From: Hydractinia symbiolongicarpus
Lineage: Eukaryota; Cnidaria; Hydrozoa; Anthoathecata; Hydractiniidae
Assembly: GCF_029227915.1 (NCBI RefSeq)
Contig: NC_079875.1
Span: 62,001-126,000, forward strand
Direction of reading: 5' to 3'
DNA: 64,000 bases
The first letter of the stretch is position 1; every line of letters starts with the position of its first letter. The notes under the pieces were generated by a model. That model was not told the origin of the DNA and ran no database searches. It worked only from the letters and a program-made list of their open reading frames with translations. Position numbers and translations under genes: made by a program. Below are positions 37,237 to 48,620 of the stretch, in pieces.

Positions 37237-38639
37237 ATGAGACTTGTAGTTTTTAAAAATGTTTTCATTTTTGATGAGACGCTGAATAAAAGAAGTTTAA
37301 TCGCCGGCAAACGAAAACCTGAGATTTCCTGTAAATCACAGACTCGGCCCGTATAGTCAAAAGTATACAAACAAAGTACCCAGGGAGTAAACTCATTTCC
37401 CGAACGATTTTTTAAATTATTATTTCACCACTAAAGCCCATGAGACTTGTAGTTTTTAAAAGTGTTTTCATTTTTGATGAGACGCTGAATAAATGGAGTT
37501 TAATCGCCGGCAAACGAAAACCCGCCATTTCCCGTAAACCCCGGACTCGGCCCGTATAGTCAAAAGTATACAAAGAAAGTACCCAGGTAGTAAACTCATT
37601 TCCCGAACGACTTTTTAAGTTACTTTTTCACCACTAAAACGCATGAGACTTGTAGTTTTCAAAAATGTTTTCATTTTTGATGAGACGCTGAATAAAAGAA
37701 GTTTAATCGCCGTCAAACATAAACCCGCGACTTCCCGTAACTCCCGGACTCGGCCCGTATAGTCAAAAGTATAAAAAGAAAGTACCCAGGGAGTAAACTC
37801 ATTTCCCGAACGATTTTTCAAATTATTTCTGCACCATTAGAACGAATAAGACTTTTAGTTTTCCAAAATGTTTTCACTTTTAATGAGACGCTTAATGAAA
37901 GAGGTTTAATCGCCGGGAAACAAAAACCCGCGATTTCCCGTAAATCCCGGGCTTGTCCCGTTTATTCGACTGTATACAAAGAAAGTACCCTGTGAGTAAA
38001 CTTATTTCCAGAACGATTTTTTAAATTATTATTTCACCACTAAAGCCCATGAGACTTGTAGTTTTTAAAAATGTTTTCATTTTTGATGAGACGCTGAATA
38101 AAAGGAGTTTAATCGCCGGCAAACGAAAACCCGCCATTTCCCGTAAATCCCGGGCTTGTCCCGTATAGTCGAATGTATACAAAGAAAGTACCCTGTGAGT
38201 AAACTCATTTCCAGAACGATTTTTAAATTATCTTTTCACCACTAAAGCCCATGAGACTTGTAGTTTTTAAAAATGTTTTCATTTCTGAAGGGACGCCGAA
38301 TAAAAGAAGTTTAATCGCCGGCAAACGAAAACCTGCGATTTCCTGTAAATCCCGGACTCGGCCTGTAAAGACAAAAGTATACAAAAAAAGTACCCAGGGA
38401 GTAAACTCATATCCCGAACGATTTTTTAAATTATTATTTCACCACTAAAGCCCATGAGACTTGTAATTTTTAAAAATGTTTTCATTTTTAATGAGACGCT
38501 TAATGAAAGAGGTTTAATCGCCGGCAAACGAAAACCAGCGATTTCCCCTAAAACCCGGGCTTGGCCCGTGTAGTCGAATGTATACAAAGAAAGTACCCTG
38601 TGAGTAAACTCATTTCCAAAACGATTTTTTAAATTATCT

Positions 38640-39660
38640 TTTCACCACTAAAACGCATGAGACTTGTAGTTTTCAAAAATGTTTTCATTTTTGATGAGAC
38701 GCTGAATAAAAGAAGTTTAATCGCCGGCAAACGAAAACCTGCGATTTCCCGTAAATCCCGGACTCGGCCTGTAAAGTCAAAAGTATACAAAAAAAGTACC
38801 CAGGGAGTAAACTCATTTCCCGAACGATTTTTCAAATTATTCTGCACCACTAGAACGAATGAGACTTGTAGTTTTCCAAAATGTTTTTATTTTTGATGGG
38901 ACGCTGAATGAAAAAAGTTTAATCGCCGGCAAACGAAAACCCGCCATTTCCCGTAAACCCTGGACTCGGTCCGTATAGTCAAAAGTATACAGAGAAAGTA
39001 CCCTGGGAGTAAACTCATTTCCCGAACGATTTTTTAAATTACTTTTTCACCACTAAAACGCATGAGACTTGTAGTTTTCAAAAATGTTTTCATTTTTGAT
39101 GAGACGCTGAATAAAAGAAGTTTAATCGCCGGCAAACGAAAACCTGCGATTTCCCGTAAATCCCGGACTCGGCCTGTAAAGTCAAAAGTATACAAAAAAA
39201 GTACCCAGGGAGTAAACTCATTTCCCGAACGATTTTTTAAGTTACTTTTTCACCACTAAAACACATGAGACTTGTAGTTTTCAAAAATGTTTTCATTTTT
39301 GATGAGACGCTGAATAAAAGTAGTTTAATCACCGGCAAACGAAAACCTGCGATTTCCCGTAAATCCCGGACTCGGCCTGTAAAGTCAAAAGTATACAAAA
39401 AAGTACCCATGGAGTAAACTCATTTCCCGAACGATTTTTTAAATTATTATTTCACCGCTAAAGCCCATAAGACTTGTAGTTTCTAAAAATGTTTTCATTT
39501 TTGATGAGACGCTGAATAAAAGAAGTTTAATCGCCGGCAAACGAAAACCCGCGACTTCCCGTAACTCCCGGACTCGGCGCGTATAGTCAAAAGTATAAAA
39601 AGAAAGTACCCAGGGAGTAAACTCATTTCCCGAACGATTTTTCAAATTACTTCTGCACCA
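38640..39660 (+). repeat. Left-type island (about five monomers) inside the right domain
   Basis: The sequence switches to left-domain subtypes: GATGGGACGCTG, TACAGAGAAAGTACCCTGGG, AGTAGTTTAATCACC, ACCGCTAAAG with TTTCTAAAAATG, and TTCAATTTTAATG. The order matches about 25,030-26,280 with one TGGAGTTTAATC monomer and its neighbour joined out. Right-type monomers lie on both sides. Confidence 0.8.
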
Positions 39661-42510
39661 CTAGAACGAATGAGACTTGTAGTTTTCCAAAATGTTTTCA
39701 ATTTTAATGAGACGCTTAATGAAAGAGGTTTAATCGCCGGCAAACGAAAACCCGCGATTTCCCGTAAATCCCGGGCTTGTCCCGTATAGTCGATTGTAAA
39801 CAAAGAAAGTACCCTGTGAGTAAACTTATTTCCAGAACGATTTTTTAAATTATCTTTTCACCACTAAATCGCATGAGACTTGTAGTTTTCAAAAATGTTT
39901 TCATTTTTGATGAGACGCTGAATAAAAGAAGTTTAATCGCCGGCAAACGAAAACCTGCGATTTCCCGTAAATCCCAGACTCGGCCCGTATAGTTAAAAGT
40001 ATACAAATAAAGTACCCAGGGAGTAAACTCATCTTCCGAACGATTTTTTAAATTATTATTTCACCACTAAAGCCCATGAGACTTGTAGTTTTTAAAAATG
40101 TTTTCATTTTTGATGAGACGCTGAATAAAAGGAGTTTAATCGCCGGCAAACGAAAACCCGCCATTTCCCGTAAATCCCGGGCTTGTCCCGTATAGTCGAA
40201 TGTATACAAAGAAAGTACCCTGTGAGTAAACTCATTTCCAGAACGATTTTTAAATTATCTTTTCACCACTAAAGCCCATGAGACTTGTAGTTTTTAAAAA
40301 TGTTTTCATTTCTGAAGGGACGCCGAATAAAAGAAGTTTAATCGCCGGCAAACGAAAACCTGCGATTTCCTGTAAATCCCGGACTCGGCCTGTAAAGACA
40401 AAAGTATACAAAAAAAGTACCCAGGGAGTAAACTCATATCCCGAACGATTTTTTAAATTATTATTTCACCACTAAAGCCCATGTGACTTGTAGTTTTTAA
40501 AATTGTTTTCATTTTTAATGAGACGCTTAATGAAAGAGGTTTAATTGCCGGCAAACGAAAACCAGCGATTTCCCCTAAAACCCGGGCTTGGCCCGTGTAG
40601 TCGAATGTATACAAAGAAAGTACCCTGTGAGTAAACTCATTTCCAAAACGATTTTTTAAATTATCTTTTCACCACTAAAACGCTTAAAACTTGTAGTTTT
40701 CAAAAATGTTTTCATTTTTGATGAGACGCTGAATAGAAGAAGTTTAATCGCCGGCAAATGAAAACCGGCGATTTCCCGTAAATCCCGGACTCGGCCTGTA
40801 AAGTCAAAAGTATACAAAAAAAGTACCCAGGGAGTAAACTCATTTCCCGAACGATTTTTTAAATTATTATTTTACCACTAAAGCCCATGAGACTTGTAGT
40901 TTTTAAAAATGTTTTCATTTTTAATGAGACGCTGAATAAAAGAAGTTTAATCACCGTCAAACGGAAACCCGCGACTTCCCGTAACTCCCGGACTCGGCCC
41001 ATATAGTCAAAAGTATAAAAAGAAAGTACCCAGGGAGTAAACTCATTTCCCGAACGATTTTTCAAATTATTTCTGCACCATAAGAACGAATAAGACTTTT
41101 AGTTTTCCAAAATGTTTTCACTTTTAATGAGACGCTTAATGAAAGAGGTTTAATCGCCGGCAAACGAAAACCCGCGATTTCCCGTAAATCCCGGGCTTGT
41201 CCCGCATAGTCGAATGTATACAAAGAAAGTACCCTGTGAGTAAACTTATTTCCAGAACGATTTTTTAAATTATCTTTTCACCACTAAATCGCATGAGACT
41301 TGTAGTTTTCAAAAATGTTTTCATTTTTGATGAGACGCTGAATAAAAGAAGTTTAATCGCCGGCAAACGAAAACCTGCGATTTCCCGTAAATCCCAGACT
41401 CGGCCCGTATAGTTAAAAGTATACAAATAAAGTACCCAGGGAGTAAACTCATCTTCCGAACGATTTTTTAAATTATTATTTCACCACTAAAGTCCATGAG
41501 ACTTGTAGTTTTTAAAAATGTTTTCATTTTTGATGAGACGCTGAATAAAAGAAGTTTAATCGCCGGCAAACGAAAACCCGCCATTTCCCGTAAACCCTGG
41601 AGTCGGCCCGTATAGTCAAAAGTATACAAAGAAAGTACCCAGCGAGTAAACTCATTTCCCAAACGATTTTTTAAATTATTTTTTCACCACTAAAACGCAT
41701 GAGACTTGTAGTTTTCAAAAATGTTTTCATTTTTGATGAGACGCTGAATAAAAAAAGTTTAATCGCCGGCAAACGAAAACCTGCGATTTCCTGTAAATCC
41801 TGGACTCGGCCTGTAAAGACAAAAGTATACAAAAAAAGTACCCAGGGAGTAAACTCATATCCCGAACGATTTTTTAAATTATTATTTCACCACTAAAGCC
41901 AATGAGACTTGTAGTTTTTAAAAAAGTTTTCATTTTTAATGAGACGCTTAATGAAAGAGGTTTAATCGCCGGCAAACGAAAACCAGCGATTTCCCCTAAA
42001 ACCCGGGCTTGGCCCGTGTAGTCAAATGTATACAAAGAAAGTACCCTGTGAGTAATCTCATTTCCAAAACGATTTTTTAAATTATCTTTTCACCACTAAA
42101 ACGCTTAAAACTTGTAAGTTTCAAAAATGTTTTCATTTTTGATGAGACGCTGAATAAAAGAAGTTTAATCGCCGGCAAACGAAAACCGGCGATTTCCCGT
42201 AAATCCCGGACTCGGCCTGTAAAGTCAAAAGTATACAAAAAAAGTACCCAGGGAGTAAACTCATTTCCCGAACGATTTTTTAAATTATTATTTTACCACT
42301 AAAGCCCATGAGACTTGTAGTTTTTAAAAATGTTTTCATTTTTGATGAGACGCTGAATAAAAGAAGTTTAATCGCCGTCAAACGGAAACCCGCGATTTCC
42401 CGTAACTCCCGGAATCGGCCCGTATAATCAAAAGTATAAAAAGAAAGTACCCAGGGAGTAAACTCATTTCCCGAACGATTTTTCAAATTATTTCTGCACC
42501 ATTAGAACGA

Positions 42511-42739
42511 ATAAGACTTTTAGTTTTCCAAAATGTTTTCACTTTTAATGAGACGCTTAATGAAAGAGGTTTAATCGCCGGCAAACGAAAACCCACGATT
42601 TCCCGGCAAACGAAAACCCGCGATTTCCCGTAAACCCACGGGCTTGTCCCGTATAGTCGAATGTATACAAAGAAAGTACCCTGTGAGTAAACTTATTTCC
42701 AGAACGATTTTTTAAATTATCTTTTCACCACTAAATCGC
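42511..42739 (+). repeat. 229-bp variant monomer (copy 2)
   Basis: This has the same internal 25-bp duplication as the monomer at 37,008 and lies near the end of the first 3,273-bp block. Confidence 0.9.
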
Positions 42740-45700
42740 ATGAGACTTGTAGTTTTTAAAAATGTTTTCATTTTTGATGAGACGCTGAATAAAAGAAGTT
42801 TAATCGCCGGCAAACGAAAACCTGAGATTTCCTGTAAATCACAGACTCGGCCCGTATAGTCAAAAGTATACAAACAAAGTACCCAGGGAGTAAACTCATT
42901 TCCCGAACGATTTTTCAAATTACTTCTGCACCACTAGAACGAATGAGACTTGTAGTTTTCCAAAATGTTTTCAATTTTAATGAGACGCTTAATGAAAGAG
43001 GTTTAATCGCCGGCAAACGAAAACCCGCGATTTCCCGTAAATCCCGGGCTTGTCCCGTATAGTCGATTGTAAACAAAGAAAGTACCCTGTGAGTAAACTT
43101 ATTTCCAGAACGATTTTTTAAATTATCTTTTCACCACTAAATCGCATGAGACTTGTAGTTTTCAAAAATGTTTTCATTTTTGATGAGACGCTGAATAAAA
43201 GAAGTTTAATCGCCGGCAAACGAAAACCTGCGATTTCCCGTAAATCCCAGACTCGGCCCGTATAGTTAAAAGTATACAAATAAAGTACCCAGGGAGTAAA
43301 CTCATCTTCCGAACGATTTTTTAAATTATTATTTCACCACTAAAGCCCATGAGACTTGTAGTTTTTAAAAATGTTTTCATTTTTGATGAGACGCTGAATA
43401 AAAGGAGTTTAATCGCCGGCAAACGAAAACCCGCCATTTCCCGTAAATCCCGGGCTTGTCCCGTATAGTCGAATGTATACAAAGAAAGTACCCTGTGAGT
43501 AAACTCATTTCCAGAACGATTTTTAAATTATCTTTTCACCACTAAAGCCCATGAGACTTGTAGTTTTTAAAAATGTTTTCATTTCTGAAGGGACGCCGAA
43601 TAAAAGAAGTTTAATCGCCGGCAAACGAAAACCTGCGATTTCCTGTAAATCCCGGACTCGGCCTGTAAAGACAAAAGTATACAAAAAAAGTACCCAGGGA
43701 GTAAACTCATATCCCGAACGATTTTTTAAATTATTATTTCACCACTAAAGCCCATGTGACTTGTAGTTTTTAAAATTGTTTTCATTTTTAATGAGACGCT
43801 TAATGAAAGAGGTTTAATTGCCGGCAAACGAAAACCAGCGATTTCCCCTAAAACCCGGGCTTGGCCCGTGTAGTCGAATGTATACAAAGAAAGTACCCTG
43901 TGAGTAAACTCATTTCCAAAACGATTTTTTAAATTATCTTTTCACCACTAAAACGCTTAAAACTTGTAGTTTTCAAAAATGTTTTCATTTTTGATGAGAC
44001 GCTGAATAAAAGAAGTTTAATCGCCGGCAAATGAAAACCGGCGATTTCCCGTAAATCCCGGACTCGGCCTGTAAAGTCAAAAGTATACAAAAAAAGTACC
44101 CAGGGAGTAAACTCATTTCCCGAACGATTTTTTAAATTATTATTTTACCACTAAAGCCCATGAGACTTGTAGTTTTTAAAAATGTTTTCATTTTTAATGA
44201 GACGCTGAATAAAAGAAGTTTAATCACCGTCAAACGGAAACCCGCGACTTCCCGTAACTCCCGGACTCGGCCCATATAGTCAAAAGTATAAAAAGAAAGT
44301 ACCCAGGGAGTAAACTCATTTCCCGAACGATTTTTCAAATTATTTCTGCACCATAAGAACGAATAAGACTTTTAGTTTTCCAAAATGTTTTCACTTTTAA
44401 TGAGACGCTTAATGAAAGAGGTTTAATCGCCGGCAAACGAAAACCCGCGATTTCCCGTAAATCCCGGGCTTGTCCCGTATAGTCGAATGTATACAAAGAA
44501 AGTACCCTGTGAGTAAACTTATTTCCAGAACGATTTTTTAAATTATCTTTTCACCACTAAATCGCATGAGACTTGTAGTTTTCAAAAATGTTTTCATTTT
44601 TGATGAGACGCTGAATAAAAGAAGTTTAATCGCCGGCAAACGAAAACCTGCGATTTCCCGTAAATCCCAGACTCGGCCCGTATAGTTAAAAGTATACAAA
44701 TAAAGTACCCAGGGAGTAAACTCATCTTCCGAACGATTTTTTAAATTATTATTTCACCACTAAAGTCCATGAGACTTGTAGTTTTTAAAAATGTTTTCAT
44801 TTTTGATGAGACGCTGAATAAAAGAAGTTTAATCGCCGGCAAACGAAAACCCGCCATTTCCCGTAAACCCTGGAGTCGGCCCGTATAGTCAAAAGTATAC
44901 AAAGAAAGTACCCAGCGAGTAAACTCATTTCCCAAACGATTTTTTAAATTATTTTTTCACCACTAAAACGCATGAGACTTGTAGTTTTCAAAAATGTTTT
45001 CATTTTTGATGAGACGCTGAATAAAAAAAGTTTAATCGCCGGCAAACGAAAACCTGCGATTTCCTGTAAATCCTGGACTCGGCCTGTAAAGACAAAAGTA
45101 TACAAAAAAAGTACCCAGGGAGTAAACTCATATCCCGAACGATTTTTTAAATTATTATTTCACCACTAAAGCCAATGAGACTTGTAGTTTTTAAAAAAGT
45201 TTTCATTTTTAATGAGACGCTTAATGAAAGAGGTTTAATCGCCGGCAAACGAAAACCAGCGATTTCCCCTAAAACCCGGGCTTGGCCCGTGTAGTCAAAT
45301 GTATACAAAGAAAGTACCCTGTGAGTAATCTCATTTCCAAAACGATTTTTTAAATTATCTTTTCACCACTAAAACGCTTAAAACTTGTAAGTTTCAAAAA
45401 TGTTTTCATTTTTGATGAGACGCTGAATAAAAGAAGTTTAATCGCCGGCAAACGAAAACCGGCGATTTCCCGTAAATCCCGGACTCGGCCTGTAAAGTCA
45501 AAAGTATACAAAAAAAGTACCCAGGGAGTAAACTCATTTCCCGAACGATTTTTTAAATTATTATTTTACCACTAAAGCCCATGAGACTTGTAGTTTTTAA
45601 AAATGTTTTCATTTTTGATGAGACGCTGAATAAAAGAAGTTTAATCGCCGTCAAACGGAAACCCGCGATTTCCCGTAACTCCCGGAATCGGCCCGTATAA

Positions 45701-45783
45701 TCAAAAGTATAAAAAGAAAGTACCCAGGGAGTAAACTCATTTCCCGAACGATTTTTCAAATTATTTCTGCACCATTAGAACGA

Positions 45784-46012
45784 ATAAGACTTTTAGTTTT
45801 CCAAAATGTTTTCACTTTTAATGAGACGCTTAATGAAAGAGGTTTAATCGCCGGCAAACGAAAACCCACGATTTCCCGGCAAACGAAAACCCGCGATTTC
45901 CCGTAAACCCACGGGCTTGTCCCGTATAGTCGAATGTATACAAAGAAAGTACCCTGTGAGTAAACTTATTTCCAGAACGATTTTTTAAATTATCTTTTCA
46001 CCACTAAATCGC
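45784..46012 (+). repeat. 229-bp variant monomer (copy 3)
   Basis: It lies exactly 3,273 bp after copy 2 and was carried by the tandem duplication. Confidence 0.9.
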
Positions 46013-46215
46013 ATGAGACTTGTAGTTTTTAAAAATGTTTTCATTTTTGATGAGACGCTGAATAAAAGAAGTTTAATCGCCGGCAAACGAAAACCTGAGA
46101 TTTCCTGTAAATCACAGACTCGGCCCGTATAGTCAAAAGTATACAAACAAAGTACCCAGGGAGTAAACTCATTTCCCGAACGATTTTTTAAATTATTATT
46201 TCACCACTAAAGTCC

Positions 46216-46497
46216 ATGAGACTTGTAGTTTTTAAAAGTGTTTTCATTTTTGATGAGACGCTGAATAAAAGAAGTTTAATCGCCGTCCAACATAAACCAG
46301 CGACTTCCCGTAACTCTCGTTTTCATTTTTGATGAGACGCTGAATAAAAAAAATTTAATCGCCGGCAAACGAAAACCCGCCATTTCCCGTAAACCCTGGA
46401 GTCGGCACGTATAGTCAAAAGTATACAAAGAAAGTACCCAGCGAGTAAACTCATTTCCCGAACGATTTTTTAAATTATTTTTTCACCACTAAAACGC
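46216..46497 (+). repeat. Fused monomer pair lacking about 124 bp
   Basis: Two monomers should span 406 bp but only 282 remain. The sequence runs normally to monomer base ~101 (CCCGTAACTC), then reads TCG and resumes at base ~26 of the next monomer (TTTTCATTTTTGATGAG). The join is near 46,317. It lies just past the end of the second 3,273-bp block. It is the largest internal deletion I could see in the window. Confidence 0.88.
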
Positions 46498-48620
46498 ATG
46501 AGACTTTTAGTTTTCAAAAATGTTTTCATTTTTGATGAGACGCTGAATAAAAAAAGTTTAATCGCCGGCAAACGAAAACCTGCGATTTCCTGTAAATCCC
46601 GGACTCGGCCTGTAAAGACAAAAGTATACAAAAAAAGTACCCAGGGAGTAAACTCATATCCCGAACGATTTTTTAAATTATTATTTCACCACTAAAGCCA
46701 ATGAGACTTGTAGTTTTTAAAAATGTTTTCATTTTTAATGAGACGCTTAATGAAAGAGGTTTAATCGCCGGCAAACGAAAACCAGCGATTTCCCCTAAAA
46801 CCCGGGCTTGGCCCGTGTAGTCAAATGTATACAAAGAAAGTACCCTGTGAGTAAACTCATTTCCAAAACGATTTTTTAAATTATCTTTTCACCACTAAAA
46901 CGCTTAAAACTTGTAGTTTTCAAAAATGTTTTCATTTTTGATGAGACGCTGAATAAAAGAAGTTTAATCGCCGGCAAACGAAAACCGGCGATTTCCCGTA
47001 AATCCCGGACTCGGCCTGTAAAGTCAAAAGTATACAAAAAAAGTACCCAGGGAGTAAACTCATTTCCCGAACGATTTTTTAAATTATTATTTTACCACTA
47101 AAGCCCATGAGACTTGTAGTTTTTAAAAATGTTTTCATTTTTGATGAGACGCTGAATAAAAGAAGTTTAATCGCCGTCAAACGGAAACCCGCGATTTCCC
47201 GTAACTCCCGGAATCGGCCCGTATAGTCAAAAGTATAAAAAGAAAGTACCCAGGGAGTAAACTCATTTCCCGAACGATTTTTCAAATTATTTCTGCACCA
47301 TTAGAACGAATAAGACTTTTAGTTTTCCAAAATGTTTTCACTTTTAATGAGACGCTTAATGAAAGAGGTTTAATCGCCGGCAAACGAAAACCCACGATTT
47401 CCCGGCAAACGAAAACCCGCGATTTCCCGTAAACCCACGGGCTTGTCCCGTATAGTCGAATGTATACAAAGAAAGTACCCTGTAAGTAAACTTATTTCCA
47501 GAACGATTTTTTAAATTATCTTTTCACCACTAAATCGCATGAGACTTGTAGTTTTTAAAAATGTTTTCATTTTTGATGAGACGCTGAATAAAAGAAGTTT
47601 AATCGCCGGCAAACGAAAACCTGAGATTTCCTGTAAATCACAGACTCGGCCCGTATAGTCAAAAGTATACAAACAAAGTACCCAGGGAGTAAACTCATTT
47701 CCCGAACGATTTTTTAAATTATTATTTCACCACTAAAGCCCATGAGACTTGTAGTTTTTAAAAGTGTTTTCATTTTTGATGAGACGCTGAATAAATGGAG
47801 TTTAATCGCCGGCAAACAAAAGCCCGCCATTTCCCGTAAACCCCGGACTCGGCCCGTATAGTCAAAAGTATACAAAGAAAGTACCCAGGTAGTAAAATCA
47901 TTTCCCGAACGACTTTTTAAGTTACTTTTTCACCACTAAAACGCATGAGACTTGTAGTTTTCAAAAATGTTTTCATTTTTGATGAGACGCTGAATAAAAG
48001 AAGTTTAATCGCCGTCAAACATAAACCCGCGACTTCCCGTAACTCCCGGACTCGGCCCGTATAGTCAAAAGTATAAAAAGAAAGTACCCAGGGAGTAAAC
48101 TCATTTCCCGAACGATTTTTCAAATTATTTCTGCACCATTAGAACGAATAAGACTTTTAGTTTTCCAAAATGTTTTCACTTTTAATGAGACGCTTAATGA
48201 AAGAGGTTTAATCGCCGGGAAACAAAAACCCGCGATTTCCCGTAAATCCCGGGCTTGTCCCGTTTATTCGACTGTATACAAAGAAAGTACCCTGTGAGTA
48301 AACTTATTTCCAGAACGATTTTTTAAATTATTATTTCACCACTAAAGCCCATGAGACTTGTAGTTTTTAAAAATGTTTTCATTTTTGATGAGACGCTGAA
48401 TAAAAGGAGTTTAATCGCCGGCAAACGAAAACCCGCCATTTCCCGTAAATCCCGGGCTTGTCCCGTATAGTCGAATGTATACAAAGAAAGTACCCTGTGA
48501 GTAAACTCATTTCCAGAACGATTTTTAAATTATCTTTTCACCACTAAAGCCCATGAGACTTGTAGTTTTTAAAAATGTTTTCATTTCTGAAGGGACGCCG
48601 AATAAAAGAAGTTTAATCGC
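46498..48620 (+). repeat. Long-range block, first copy
   Basis: This block recurs at 53,221-55,330 (offset 6,723, falling to 6,715 after an 8-bp deletion) and in part at 59,782-61,610. Order: an AAAAAAAGTTTAATCGCC monomer; an AACCAGCGATT monomer; a CTTAAAACTTG dyad monomer; CGCCGTCAAACGG; the 229-bp monomer; AACCTGAGATTTCC; TGGAGTTTAATC; CGCCGTCAAACAT; and CGCCGGGAAACAAAAACC. The first two copies continue into CATTTCTGAAGGG. Confidence 0.82.
47310..47538 (+). repeat. 229-bp variant monomer (copy 4)
   Basis: It has the same internal duplication and one private change, CCCTGTAAGTAAAC instead of CCCTGTGAGTAAAC. Confidence 0.9.

Larger units (their letters stand above)
39638..46183 (+). repeat. 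3,273-bp 16-mer tandem duplication, nearly identical copies
   Basis: Copies are about 39,638-42,910 and 42,911-46,183. Every private variant checked recurs at offset 3,273, including CGATTGTAAACAAAG, CCCATGTGACTTG, TTTAATTGCCGGC, CCATAAGAACG, CAGCGAGTAAAC, GAGTAATCTC, CTTGTAAGTTTC and CGTATAATC. Reading both copies I found two differences: AATAGAAG against AATAAAAG (about 40,735) and CCGCATAG against CCGTATAG (about 41,205). This is among the most recent large duplications in the window, unless it is an assembly artefact. Confidence 0.92.
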
